64,000 nt of DNA from Streptomyces sp. NBC_01445 (GTDB lineage: Bacteria > Actinomycetota > Actinomycetes > Streptomycetales > Streptomycetaceae): contig NZ_CP109485.1 in assembly GCF_035918235.1 (NCBI RefSeq), positions 4,588,001 through 4,652,000 on the forward strand, in the 5' to 3' direction. A program made the translations under genes and the position numbers. Below the pieces are notes generated by a model that worked only from the letters and a program-made list of their open reading frames with translations, was not told the origin of the DNA and did no database searches. Of the stretch, positions 44,096 to 53,744 are shown one piece after another. Each line of letters begins with the position of its first letter. Position 1 is the stretch's first letter.

Positions 44096-44209
44096 GCGTC
44101 CCCTCTGCAACCCGCCCTGACAGAGCCTTCATTGTCCCTTACCCGGGGACCACTCCACGCCCAGGGTCGGCCGTCCCGCAAGATGGACCGCACACAGGGA
44201 GGAACCGTC

Positions 44210-45241
44210 ATGCCCGTACTTCGGACACTGCTGGCGATACCCCTGGCAGCAGCCCTGTTCTGTATGTTTCCGGGCAGTTCCACGACACTCGCGGCCCCGG
44301 CCACGGACGCCACTCTTCCGTTGCTGGTCACGGAGGGCAAGGCCCCCGCCGCGGCGCTGCTCGCCCGCGAGGGCAGGACGACACGCTTCGTACGCACCGG
44401 CCCCACGATCCGCCGCACCGACCACTTCCGGGCCGGGAGCATCACGAAGTCGTTCATCGCAACGGTCGTGCTGCAACTCGCCGCCGAACACCGCCTGCGC
44501 CTCTCGGACACGGTTGACGATCACCTCCCGGGTCTCCTACGTGACCACGCCGTCTCCCTCCACTCGCTTCTCACCCACACCAGTGGCCTGCCCGACTTCA
44601 CGGCGCGCACGCACGGCAAAATCCCGGTATCCCCCGGAACCGCCGTACGCCTGGCCGAGGCCGACCCGCCGAAGCCCCGCGGCCACTGGTCGTACTCGAA
44701 CACGAACTACGTCCTGCTCGGCATGGTCATCGGCCAGGTCACGGGCCACTCGTACGCGACCGAGGCCCGCCGCCGCATCATCGAACCGCTCCACCTCACC
44801 GGTACGTCGTTCCCCGGCACTCACACCGGCCTACCCACCCCGCACGGCCGCGCGTACGACGCGAAGGGCCGCGACGTAACCATCCTGAACCCACGCGTGG
44901 CCGGCGCCGCAGGCGAACTGATCTCCACCCTCACGGACCTGAACCGCTTCTACACGGCCCTCCTGAAGGGCGTCCTCCTCCCGCCACGCCAACTCGGCAC
45001 GATGCTCAACACCCGCACCGCGCAAGGCCGCTACGGCATGGGCCTCTACCCGACGAAACTCCCCTGCGGACTGACGGTCTGGGGCCACAACGGCCGAATC
45101 GAAGGCAGTTACGTCCGCACAGCGGCAACGAAAACGGCGTCGAGAGTCATCACGTTCCGCACCGACACAGCCACGGTGACGAACACCCCCCAACTGGAAC
45201 GCCGCCTATTGACGGCAGAGTTCTGCGAACCCGACACCTAA
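44210..45241 (+). CDS. Serine hydrolase, class C beta-lactamase/DD-peptidase family
   Basis: A 343-residue secreted penicillin-binding-type hydrolase. Signal peptide (1-about 29, ending LAA-PA). SxxK is SITK (Ser77, Lys80), YxN is YSN (Tyr162, Asn164) and the third motif is HNG in WGHNGRIEG. This fits D-alanyl-D-alanine carboxypeptidases and related esterases more than true beta-lactamases. ATG at 44210 has GGGAGGAAC upstream. Divergent from kinase 5 across 114 bases. It may trim peptidoglycan or hydrolyse an ester. Confidence 0.88.
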   Translation: MPVLRTLLAIPLAAALFCMFPGSSTTLAAPATDATLPLLVTEGKAPAAALLAREGRTTRFVRTGPTIRRTDHFRAGSITKSFIATVVLQLAAEHRLRLSDTVDDHLPGLLRDHAVSLHSLLTHTSGLPDFTARTHGKIPVSPGTAVRLAEADPPKPRGHWSYSNTNYVLLGMVIGQVTGHSYATEARRRIIEPLHLTGTSFPGTHTGLPTPHGRAYDAKGRDVTILNPRVAGAAGELISTLTDLNRFYTALLKGVLLPPRQLGTMLNTRTAQGRYGMGLYPTKLPCGLTVWGHNGRIEGSYVRTAATKTASRVITFRTDTATVTNTPQLERRLLTAEFCEPDT

Positions 45242-45256
45242 AGACGAGCACGCCGT

Positions 45257-45400
45257 TTCAGCCCGCCCGGCGCCTGAGGACAGGCCAAGCCCGAACCCCC
45301 AGCCCGTCCGGCGCTTGAGGACGAGCCCGAACCCCCAGCCCGTCCGGCGCTTGAGGACGAGCCCGAACCCCCAGCCCGTCCGGCGCTTGAGGACGAGCCC
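45257..45400. repeat. 36-bp tandem repeat array
   Basis: Three exact 36-bp copies at 45293-45328, 45329-45364 and 45365-45400, built around CCCGTCCGGCGCTTGAGGAC, with a degenerate fourth copy just upstream (about 45257-45292). This sequence type is common between Streptomyces genes. No spacers are present, so it is not a CRISPR array. Confidence 0.92.
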
Positions 45401-45417
45401 GAAGGGCGAAGGGGGGT

Positions 45418-45436
45418 CTGGGGGCACAGCCCCCAG
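45418..45436. terminator. Terminator hairpin
   Basis: CTGGGGGC (45418-45425), loop ACA, GCCCCCAG (45429-45436), between the convergent serine hydrolase and glpD genes. Confidence 0.75.
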
Positions 45437-45456
45437 CGCAACCCCGGCCCACCCCA

Positions 45457-47163
45457 TCACAGCGGCACAATATCCGGCGCCCCCAATCGCGCCGCATCGG
45501 CCGAGAGGTCATCAGGTTGACGCTGAGACTCCCGCTCAGCCTGCACCCGCTTCTCGTAATGCTCCACCTCACGCTCGATCTGGTCCTTGTCCCAGCCGAG
45601 CACCGGAGCCATCAGCTCCGCCACTTCACGCGCACACCGCGTCCCCCGGTCGAACGTCTCGATCGAGATCCGCGTGCGCCTCGTCAGCACATCGTCGAGA
45701 TGCCGCGCCCCCTCGTGCGAGGCGGCGTAGACGACCTCGGCCCGCAGATAGTCGTCGGCGCCGGTGAGGGGCGCGCCGAGCCCGGGGTCGGCAGCCACCA
45801 GGTCGAGCAGCTCCTCCGCCAACGACCCGTACCGGTTGAGCAGATGCTCCACCCGCACCACATGGAGCCCGGTCCGCGCGGCGATCCTCGCCCGCGCGTT
45901 CCACAGCGCGTGGTAGCCCTCGGCGCCGACCAGCGGAACGTCCTCGGTGACGCAGTCGGCAACGCGCTGGTCGAGCCCGTGCACCGCCTCGTCGACGGCG
46001 TCCTTGGCCATGACCCGGTACGTCGTGTACTTGCCGCCCGCCACGACGACGAGCCCCGGCACGGGGTGCGCCACCGTGTGCTCGCGCGAGAGCTTGCTCG
46101 TGGCGTCGGACTCACCGGCGAGCAGGGGCCGCAGGCCCGCGTAGACCCCCTGGACGTCGTCGCGCGTGAGGGGCACCGCGAGCACCGAGTTCACATGCTC
46201 GAGCAGATAGTCGATGTCGGCGCTGGAGGCCGCGGGGTGCGCCTTGTCGAGGTCCCATTCCGTGTCCGTGGTGCCCACGATCCAGTGGCGCCCCCACGGG
46301 ATCACGAACAGGACGCTCTTCTCAGTACGCAGGATGAGCCCGGTCGTCGAGTTGATCCGGTCCTTGGGCACGACGAGGTGAATGCCCTTGGACGCGCGCA
46401 CGTGGAACTGGCCCCGCTCGCCCACCATCGCCTGCGTGTCGTCCGTCCACACGCCCGTCGCGTTCACGATCTGGCGGGCGCGGATCTCGTACTCCCCACC
46501 GCCCTCCACGTCCTCGACGCGGGCGCCGACGACGCGCTCGCCCTCGCGCAGAAACCCCGTCACACGCGCCCTGTTGGCGACCTTCGCCCCGTACATCGCG
46601 GCGGTCCGCACCAGCGTCGCCACGTACCGCGCGTCGTCCATCTGCGCGTCGTAGTACTGCAACGCACCCACGAGCGCGTCCTTCTTGAGCGCGGGCGCGA
46701 CCCGCAGTGCGTGACGCCGGCTCAGATGGCGGTGCATGGGCAGTCCGCGCCCGTGCCCGCGCGCCATCGACATCGCGTCGTACATGGCGACGCCCGAGCC
46801 CGCGTACAGCCGCTCCCAGCCCTTGTGCTGGAGGGGATACAGGAACGGGACCGGCTTCACGAGGTGCGGGGCGAGCCGCTCAAGGAGCAGCCCGCGCTCC
46901 TTCAGCGCCTCGCGCACGAGCGCGAAGTCGAGCATCTCGAGATACCGGAGCCCGCCGTGGATCAGCTTGCTCGACCGGCTCGATGTGCCGGAGGCCCAGT
47001 CCCGCGCCTCGACCAGGCCGGTGGACAGACCGCGGGTCGCGGCGTCGAGCGCGGTTCCCGCGCCGACCACCCCCGCGCCCACGACCAGGATGTCCAGCTC
47101 CCGCTCGGCCATTCCCGCGAGCGCCTCGGCACGCTCCGCCGGTCCCAGTGTCGCTGTCCTCAC
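45457..47163 (-). CDS. glpD: Aerobic glycerol-3-phosphate dehydrogenase
   Basis: A 568-residue FAD enzyme that oxidises glycerol-3-phosphate to dihydroxyacetone phosphate and feeds electrons to quinone. FAD GxGxxG is GAGVVG (29-34); SSRSSKLIHGGLRYLE, GVWTDDTQAM and IPWGRHWIVGTTDTEWD are family blocks. The C-terminal helical GlpD domain is complete. The start is GTG 47163, with GGGAGGTAGCA directly upstream; the longer ATG reading lacks a ribosome site. No glpF or glpK lies next to it, so it is a stand-alone glpD. Confidence 0.95.
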   Translation of the reverse strand: MRTATLGPAERAEALAGMAERELDILVVGAGVVGAGTALDAATRGLSTGLVEARDWASGTSSRSSKLIHGGLRYLEMLDFALVREALKERGLLLERLAPHLVKPVPFLYPLQHKGWERLYAGSGVAMYDAMSMARGHGRGLPMHRHLSRRHALRVAPALKKDALVGALQYYDAQMDDARYVATLVRTAAMYGAKVANRARVTGFLREGERVVGARVEDVEGGGEYEIRARQIVNATGVWTDDTQAMVGERGQFHVRASKGIHLVVPKDRINSTTGLILRTEKSVLFVIPWGRHWIVGTTDTEWDLDKAHPAASSADIDYLLEHVNSVLAVPLTRDDVQGVYAGLRPLLAGESDATSKLSREHTVAHPVPGLVVVAGGKYTTYRVMAKDAVDEAVHGLDQRVADCVTEDVPLVGAEGYHALWNARARIAARTGLHVVRVEHLLNRYGSLAEELLDLVAADPGLGAPLTGADDYLRAEVVYAASHEGARHLDDVLTRRTRISIETFDRGTRCAREVAELMAPVLGWDKDQIEREVEHYEKRVQAERESQRQPDDLSADAARLGAPDIVPL

Positions 47164-47303
47164 TGCTACCTCCCGCTGTCGGTCAGTCGGCGTCGGTCCA
47201 GTCGGGCCCACCGGTGTCACCTGTTCGGTGCGCCCCCGCTCTCATTCCCCATTCACCGATTCTGACCGCCGTGCACGACTTCAGCCACCACTCACCCGCA
47301 GCC

Positions 47304-47312
47304 TGTGGACAA
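47304..47312 (-). promoter_or_regulatory. Consensus DnaA box
   Basis: TGTGGACAA, the reverse of TTGTCCACA, the preferred Streptomyces DnaA box. It pairs as an inverted repeat with the box at 47389. Confidence 0.6.
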
Positions 47313-47388
47313 CACTCCCGGATTCCCGGCCCCGCAATACCGCATAACGGTCATATTTACTCCTAGTCTGACATTGCGCTCGTCCATC

Positions 47389-47397
47389 TTGTCCACA
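47389..47397 (+). promoter_or_regulatory. Consensus DnaA box
   Basis: TTGTCCACA, in opposite orientation to the box at 47304. The matching flanks extend the inverted repeat to 11 bases (CCTGTGGACAA / TTGTCCACAGG). Confidence 0.6.
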
Positions 47398-47448
47398 GGA
47401 CTTGCGCTCCCCTCCCGCTCCGGCTATTGGGAAGGACGGCCCACTTCC

Positions 47449-48702
47449 ATGCCCGCAGATCTCGCCGTCATCGGACTCGGTCACCTCGGCCTGCCCCTCG
47501 CCCAGGCCGCCGTCGCCACCGGCATCGCGACCATCGGCTACGACCCCGCACGCGCCACCGACCTCGCGGCCGGCCGCCTCCCCGGCGACGGCGCCGAGGG
47601 AACCCTGACCGCCGCCGACATCCGCCGGATGCTCTCGGGGGGCTTCCGGCCGACCGCCGACCCCGTCGAACTCGGCCGCGTCCGCACCGCCGTCATCTGC
47701 GCCCCCGCGCCACTCGGCGCGGACCGCTCCCTCGACCTCGCGCAGCTCACCGACGCCACGCGCGCCCTCGCCGCCCGCCTGCGCCCCCACACCACGGTGA
47801 TCATCGAGACCCCGGTCGCCCCCGGCACCACCGAAGGCGTCCTGCGCCCCCTCCTGGAGGACGGCTCGGGGCTGCGCGCCGGCCGCGACTTCCACCTCGC
47901 CTACTCCCCCGGCCGCCTCGACCCCGGCAGCCGCACGCACGCGTACGCCACGACCCCCAAGGTCATCGGCGGCCTCACCCCCGCCTGCACCGAGTCCGCC
48001 GCCGCCTTCTACGGCCGCCTCTCCGACAAGGTCGTACGCGCGCGTGGCCCACGCGAGGCCGAGACCGTCCAGCTCCTGGAGACCAACTACCGCCACGTCA
48101 ACATCGCCCTGGTCAACGAGATGGCCGTCCTCTGCCACGACCTGGGCGTCGACCTGTGGGACGTCATCCGCTGCGCCGAGACCAAGCCCTTCGGCTTCCA
48201 GGCGTTCCGCCCCGGCCCCGGCGTCGGCGGCCACGGAGTGCCCCAGGACCTCTCACGCCCGCCCCTCCCGGTCCGCCCCCTGCGCATGGTGGAACTGGCC
48301 CAGCAGGTCAACCACCACATGCCGCAGTACGTGATCCAGCGCGCCGCCACCCTCCTCAACGAACACGGCAAATCGGCCCGCGGCGCCCGCGTCCTGCTCC
48401 TCGGCGTCACGTACAAGCCCGACGTCGCCGACCTGGAGGGCACCCCCGCCCATGAGATCGCCACCCGGCTGATGCAACTGGGCGCGGCGGTCAGCTACCA
48501 CGACCCGCACATCCCGTCGTGGAACGTCCTCGGCCACCCCGTCCCCCGCGCGGACTCCCTCTACGAGGCAGCCGCCGACGCCGACCTGACGATCCTGCTT
48601 CAGCAGCACCGCACGTACGACCTCCAGGGCCTGTCCGTGAAGGCCCAGCTCCTCCTGGACACCAGGGGCGCCACCCCGACAGGCGCGGCCCACCGCCTGT
48701 AG
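47449..48702 (+). CDS. Nucleotide-sugar dehydrogenase homologue lacking catalytic residues
   Basis: A 417-residue protein of the UDP-glucose/UDP-ManNAc dehydrogenase family. The N-terminal Rossmann motif GLGHLG, the central dimerisation domain and the C-terminal UDP-binding domain (LLLGVTYKPDVADLEGTPA) are all present. The active site is changed: the catalytic Cys of GVGGHC is Gly263 (GVGGHGVPQD), the Lys of the KLxxN motif is Gln208 and its Asn is Thr212. Oxidation of the sugar 6-OH through a thiohemiacetal should be impossible. ATG at 47449 has GGAAGGAC 14-15 bases upstream, which is rather far. It may bind nucleotide sugar without oxidising it, or catalyse something else. Confidence 0.85.
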   Translation: MPADLAVIGLGHLGLPLAQAAVATGIATIGYDPARATDLAAGRLPGDGAEGTLTAADIRRMLSGGFRPTADPVELGRVRTAVICAPAPLGADRSLDLAQLTDATRALAARLRPHTTVIIETPVAPGTTEGVLRPLLEDGSGLRAGRDFHLAYSPGRLDPGSRTHAYATTPKVIGGLTPACTESAAAFYGRLSDKVVRARGPREAETVQLLETNYRHVNIALVNEMAVLCHDLGVDLWDVIRCAETKPFGFQAFRPGPGVGGHGVPQDLSRPPLPVRPLRMVELAQQVNHHMPQYVIQRAATLLNEHGKSARGARVLLLGVTYKPDVADLEGTPAHEIATRLMQLGAAVSYHDPHIPSWNVLGHPVPRADSLYEAAADADLTILLQQHRTYDLQGLSVKAQLLLDTRGATPTGAAHRL

Positions 48703-48764
48703 AGGCCCTCCACGAAGAGCTGTACCGGCCCTCTACGGAGACCTGTAGCGGCCCTCTACGGAGA
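48696..48764. repeat. Three 23-bp tandem repeats at a gene end
   Basis: Copies at 48696-48718, 48719-48741 and 48742-48764 share GCCCTCnACGnAGA and CTGTA. The first contains the stop codon of the dehydrogenase homologue; the third runs into the terminator stem. Confidence 0.85.
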
Positions 48765-48802
48765 TGGGGCCCGCACCGAACCGGTGCGGGCCCCATCTCC
48801 GT
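48758..48802. terminator. Bidirectional terminator, 21-bp perfect stem
   Basis: 48758-48778 pairs exactly with 48782-48802 over a 3-base loop, between the convergent dehydrogenase homologue and guaB3. Confidence 0.95.
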
Positions 48803-48811
48803 AAAACTGCG

Positions 48812-49936
48812 TCAGCGGCGGTGCTGCGAGTCCGCCACCGTGACCTCGACCCGCTGGAACTCCTTGAGCTCGCTGTAGCCGGTCGTCGCCATGGCGCGCT
48901 TGAGGGCGCCGAAGAAGTTCATCGAACCGTCCGGGGTGTGCGAAGGCCCGGTGAGGACCTCCTCCGTCGTACCGACGGTCCCGAGGTCGACCTTCTTGCC
49001 GCGCGGCACGTCCTCGTGGACGGCCTCCATGCCCCAGTGGTGGCCCTTGCCGGGCGCGTCCGTGGCGCGCGCCAGCGGGGAGCCCATCATCACGGCGTCG
49101 GCGCCGCAGGCGATGGCCTTCGGCAGGTCGCCGGACCAGCCCACGCCACCGTCGGCGATCACGTGCACGTACCGGCCGCCGGACTCGTCCATGTAGTCAC
49201 GGCGGGCGGCGGCCACATCGGCCACGGCGGTCGCCATCGGCACCTGGATGCCCAGCACGTTGCGCGTGGTGTGCGCGGCGCCGCCACCGAAGCCGACGAG
49301 CACACCGGCCGCGCCGGTGCGCATCAGGTGCAGCGCGGCCGTGTACGTGGCGCAGCCGCCCACGATGACCGGCACGTCGAGCTCGTAGATGAACTGCTTC
49401 AGGTTCAGCGGCTCGGCGGCACCGGAAACGTGCTCGGCGGACACGGTGGTCCCCCGGATCACGAAGATGTCGACGCCCGCGTCCACGACCGCCTTGGAGA
49501 ACTGGGCGGTGCGCTGCGGCGACAGCGCGGCGGCGGTGACGACACCGGAGTCGCGCACCTCCTTGATGCGCTGCCCGATCAGCTCCTCCTTGATGGGAGC
49601 CTCGTAGATCTCCTGGAGGCGGCGTGTGGCGCTCTCCGTGTCCAGCTCGCCGATCTCGTCGAGGAGCGGCTGCGGGTCCTCGTAGCGGGTCCACAGGCCC
49701 TCGAGGTTCAGCACGCCGAGGCCACCGAGCTCCCCGATCCGGATGGCGGTGGCCGGCGACACGACCGAGTCCATGGGAGCGGCCAGGAACGGCAGCTCAA
49801 AGCGGTAGGCGTCGATCTGCCAGGCGATCGAGACCTCCTTCGGGTCGCGCGTACGGCGGCTCGGTACGACGGCGATGTCGTCGAAGGCGTACGCCCGGCG
49901 GCCGCGCTTGCCGCGCCCGATCTCGATCTCAGTCAC
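48812..49936 (-). CDS. guaB3: GuaB3 family IMP dehydrogenase-related protein
   Basis: A 374-residue TIM-barrel protein of the IMP dehydrogenase/GMP reductase superfamily without CBS domains. AAPMDSVVSP, IVGGCATYTA and VIADGGVGWSGD are family blocks. At the catalytic loop, where GuaB has GPGSICTTR, this protein reads GFGGGAAHTTR, so the Cys nucleophile is absent. GuaB3 proteins are widespread in actinobacteria and their reaction is less settled than that of GuaB2. It lies about 115 bases downstream of guaB2 on the same strand, beyond a strong terminator, so it probably has its own promoter. Confidence 0.88.
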   Translation of the reverse strand: MTEIEIGRGKRGRRAYAFDDIAVVPSRRTRDPKEVSIAWQIDAYRFELPFLAAPMDSVVSPATAIRIGELGGLGVLNLEGLWTRYEDPQPLLDEIGELDTESATRRLQEIYEAPIKEELIGQRIKEVRDSGVVTAAALSPQRTAQFSKAVVDAGVDIFVIRGTTVSAEHVSGAAEPLNLKQFIYELDVPVIVGGCATYTAALHLMRTGAAGVLVGFGGGAAHTTRNVLGIQVPMATAVADVAAARRDYMDESGGRYVHVIADGGVGWSGDLPKAIACGADAVMMGSPLARATDAPGKGHHWGMEAVHEDVPRGKKVDLGTVGTTEEVLTGPSHTPDGSMNFFGALKRAMATTGYSELKEFQRVEVTVADSQHRR

Positions 49937-49992
49937 GTGTGTGGCCTTTCCCTCTGCGTTTCAGCGCCTTCCAGTATCCCCGACATACGCGC

Positions 49993-50027
49993 CAGGGGCG
50001 GCCCCGGGAACCCCGGGACCGCCCCTG
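49993..50027 (-). terminator. Terminator of guaB2
   Basis: A 16-bp stem with one mismatch, 49993-50008 with 50012-50027, and a 3-base loop, 24 bases past the guaB2 stop. Confidence 0.85.
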
Positions 50028-50050
50028 ACCCTGTCTTCGACTGTCGGCGA

Positions 50051-51598
<1,548 letters not shown>

Positions 51599-51773
51599 CT
51601 AACGGGATCTGGAGGTGTCTCATTCCACGATCAAGATCACCAAGCAGATTTGTACGTTCACACGTGCGCAGCCCGCGCCCTGCACAGGGGGAGTACCACG
51701 CGCGCGTGGCGCGTCTCACTCATCAGGTCACTGCTTGGGGCGCTGCTTGAAGCACTGCTCTGCTCGCACTCGC

Positions 51774-51916
51774 TGTTTCGGCTCGCTGTTTCGGCTCGCT
51801 GTTTCGGCTCGCTGCTTCGGCTCGCTGCTTCGGCTCGCTGTTTCGGCTCGCTGCTTCGGCTCGCCGCTTCGGCTCGCCGCTTCGGCTCGCCGCTTCGGCT
51901 CGCCGTCTCGGCTCAC
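51774..51916. repeat. 13-bp minisatellite downstream of shbA
   Basis: About eleven tandem 13-bp units of the type CGCTGYTTCGGCT, varying at two or three positions, run from the guaB2 upstream region up to the shbA stop codon. The unit is not a multiple of three, so copy changes would shift any reading frame. It is unlike the surrounding sequence. Confidence 0.9.
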
Positions 51917-52587
51917 TGCTCGGCGAGCGCCCGCAGTCGGCTGAGTGCGCGGTGCTGGGCGACACGGACGGCACCCGGCGACATGCCGAGCATCTGTCCC
52001 GTCTCCTCGGCGGTGAGGCCGACGGCGATACGGAGCAGTAGCAGCTCGCGCTGGTTCTCCGGAAGGTTGGCGAGGAGCTTCTTCGCCCACTCCGCATCGC
52101 TGCTGAGCAGGGCCCGCTCCTCCGGTCCGAGCGAGTCGTCGGGCCGCTCCGGCATCTCGTCGGAGGGCACGGCGGTGGAACCGGGATGCCGCATGGCGGC
52201 GCGCTGCAGATCGGCGACCTTGTGCGCGGCGATGGCGAAGACGAACGCCTCGAAGGGGCGCCCGGTGTCCTTGTAGCGCGGCAGCGCGAGGAGCACCGCG
52301 ACACAGACTTCCTGCGCGAGATCCTCCACGAAGTGCCGTGCGTCACCCGGCAGTCGGGTCAGACGGCTGCGGCAGTAGCGGATCGCGAGGGGGTGGACGT
52401 GCGCGAGAAGGTCGTGCGTGGCCTGCTCGTCGCCCTCGACGGCGCTGTGGACCAGTGCACCGATGGCTCCTGGGCCGGCTGCCTCGTCGTCGCGCATCGG
52501 TCCATGGTGCCTTGGCGGCGTCCGGTCCGTGGCACCGCGTCCGTAGTTGTGCACTGAAGCGTTATGAGTAGGTGCGCCGGAACTCAT
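51913..52587 (-). CDS. shbA: ECF RNA polymerase sigma factor, ShbA type
   Basis: An ECF sigma factor of 224 residues from ATG 52587, or 194 from ATG 52497. Region 2 has [12 protein letters not shown] and [17 protein letters not shown]; region 4 has [20 protein letters not shown] and [20 protein letters not shown]. Position between guaB2 and bldM matches ShbA, the ECF factor that drives transcription of the main sigma gene hrdB in Streptomyces. No anti-sigma gene adjoins it. The upstream ATG has GGGGAGGG at about 10 bases; the downstream one has a weaker site. A 13-bp minisatellite abuts its stop. Confidence 0.85.
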   Translation of the reverse strand: MSSGAPTHNASVHNYGRGATDRTPPRHHGPMRDDEAAGPGAIGALVHSAVEGDEQATHDLLAHVHPLAIRYCRSRLTRLPGDARHFVEDLAQEVCVAVLLALPRYKDTGRPFEAFVFAIAAHKVADLQRAAMRHPGSTAVPSDEMPERPDDSLGPEERALLSSDAEWAKKLLANLPENQRELLLLRIAVGLTAEETGQMLGMSPGAVRVAQHRALSRLRALAEQ

Positions 52588-52750
52588 CTCGTGCGCCCTC
52601 CCCTTCCGCTCGACCGACTCGCCCCTGAGGAACTCCACAACTCAAGGATGCGGCATGTCCGGCGAAACGAGGACCGGCGGCCGTCCGCAGCCCCGTCCGC
52701 CCTGGGGCGGACGGGGATCGCTGTGCCCCCGCGGCGGCGCATCGTGGGCC

Positions 52751-53362
52751 TTAGCGGACAAGGCCCCAGCGGAATCCGAGCGCCACGGCGTGCGCGCGGT
52801 CCGAGGCGCCGAGCTTCTTGAAGAGGCGGCGTGCGTGCGTCTTGACCGTGTCCTCGGAGAGGAAGAGCTCGCGCCCGATCTCCGCGTTGGACCGGCCGTG
52901 GCTCATGCCCTCGAGCACCTGGATCTCACGCGCCGTGAGCGTCGGCGCCGCACCCATCTCGGCCGACCGCAGTCTGCGCGGCGCGAGCCGCCACGTCGGG
53001 TCGGCGAGCGCCTGCGTGACCGTGGCACGCAGTTCGGCGCGCGAGGCGTCCTTGTGCAGATAGCCGCGGGCACCGGCCGCGACGGCGAGCGCGACACCGT
53101 CCAGGTCCTCGGCCACGGTGAGCATGATGATGCGCGCACCGGGATCGGCGGACAGCAGCCGCCGGACCGTCTCGACGCCACCCAGACCGGGCATGCGTAC
53201 GTCCATCAGAATCAGGTCCGAGCGGTCGGCGCCCCAGCGGCGGAGTACTTCCTCGCCGTTGGCCGCGGTCGTCACGCGCTCCACGCCGGGGACGGTCGCG
53301 ACCGCGCGGCGGAGCGCTTCTCGGGCAAGCGGGGAGTCGTCGCAGACGAGGACGGATGTCAT
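52751..53362 (-). CDS. bldM: BldM, atypical response regulator of aerial development
   Basis: A 203-residue NarL/FixJ-type regulator. The receiver has Asp8-Asp9 and Asp54 in LILMDVRMP; the C-terminal helix-turn-helix is LTAREIQVLEGMSHGRSNAE...LSEDTVKTHARRLFKKLG. The sequence agrees with what I recall of BldM, which acts as a homodimer early and as a heterodimer with WhiI during sporulation, without needing phosphorylation. ATG at 53362 has GGAGGACGG upstream. Its promoter carries a SigBldN consensus. Neighbours shbA and whiD make this a developmental regulator cluster. Confidence 0.96.
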   Translation of the reverse strand: MTSVLVCDDSPLAREALRRAVATVPGVERVTTAANGEEVLRRWGADRSDLILMDVRMPGLGGVETVRRLLSADPGARIIMLTVAEDLDGVALAVAAGARGYLHKDASRAELRATVTQALADPTWRLAPRRLRSAEMGAAPTLTAREIQVLEGMSHGRSNAEIGRELFLSEDTVKTHARRLFKKLGASDRAHAVALGFRWGLVR

Positions 53363-53744
53363 GACCGTCCTCCGCAGCTGATGCGCGTCACCTTGGGCCT
53401 CCAGGCTGGTACGAATCGTCACCTGTGCGGTCGACGCTCTCGGACACATGCCCGAGCGCTTGTTCTTTCAACCGCCTCCGCACTCTCAACGACGGTCACC
53501 CGAAAGAGTTACGGGTTCGGCGGTCTGCTTCGGCACTCTACGTGAGGGACCGGATACAGAGCAGTCGGCGCAAGCGACCCACAAGGTTTCGCCACAAGGC
53601 ATGCCCCATTTAGCCGTTTTTCTTCACTTTCAGTGGTGTCTGAGGCTAGATTCGTAATGAGTCATATTTTCATCTCCTTAGACAGTAGATGTACGGTTCT
53701 TGGGCACCGTATCCGCGTCAGAACGGCTACAAGGGGACACAGCA
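53363..53744. other. bldM-whiD divergent regulatory region
   Basis: About 380 bases, locally AT-rich (53600-53710), with no gene. It holds the SigBldN-type bldM promoter; the whiD promoter(s) must also lie here but I could not assign one from consensus. Confidence 0.7.
53486..53513 (-). promoter_or_regulatory. SigBldN-type promoter of bldM
   Basis: On the minus strand CGTAAC (53513-53508), 16 bases, CGTTGA (53491-53486). This matches the SigBldN consensus CGTAAC-N16-CGTTGA as I recall it; bldM is a known SigBldN target. The leader would be about 115 bases. Confidence 0.85.

Noticed and set aside
41921..45241. Open frame of 1106 codons on the plus strand
   Set aside because: Only the last 343 codons (from ATG 44210 with a strong ribosome site) are real; the rest runs antisense through the kinase genes and is Arg/Gly-rich shadow sequence.
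45257..45400. Possible CRISPR array
   Set aside because: Repeats are directly abutting with no spacers and there are no cas genes.
51723..52346. Minus-strand frame with 13-residue repeats (SEPKQRAEAASRN)
   Set aside because: It is the 13-bp minisatellite read out of frame with shbA, with no ribosome site or conserved protein features.
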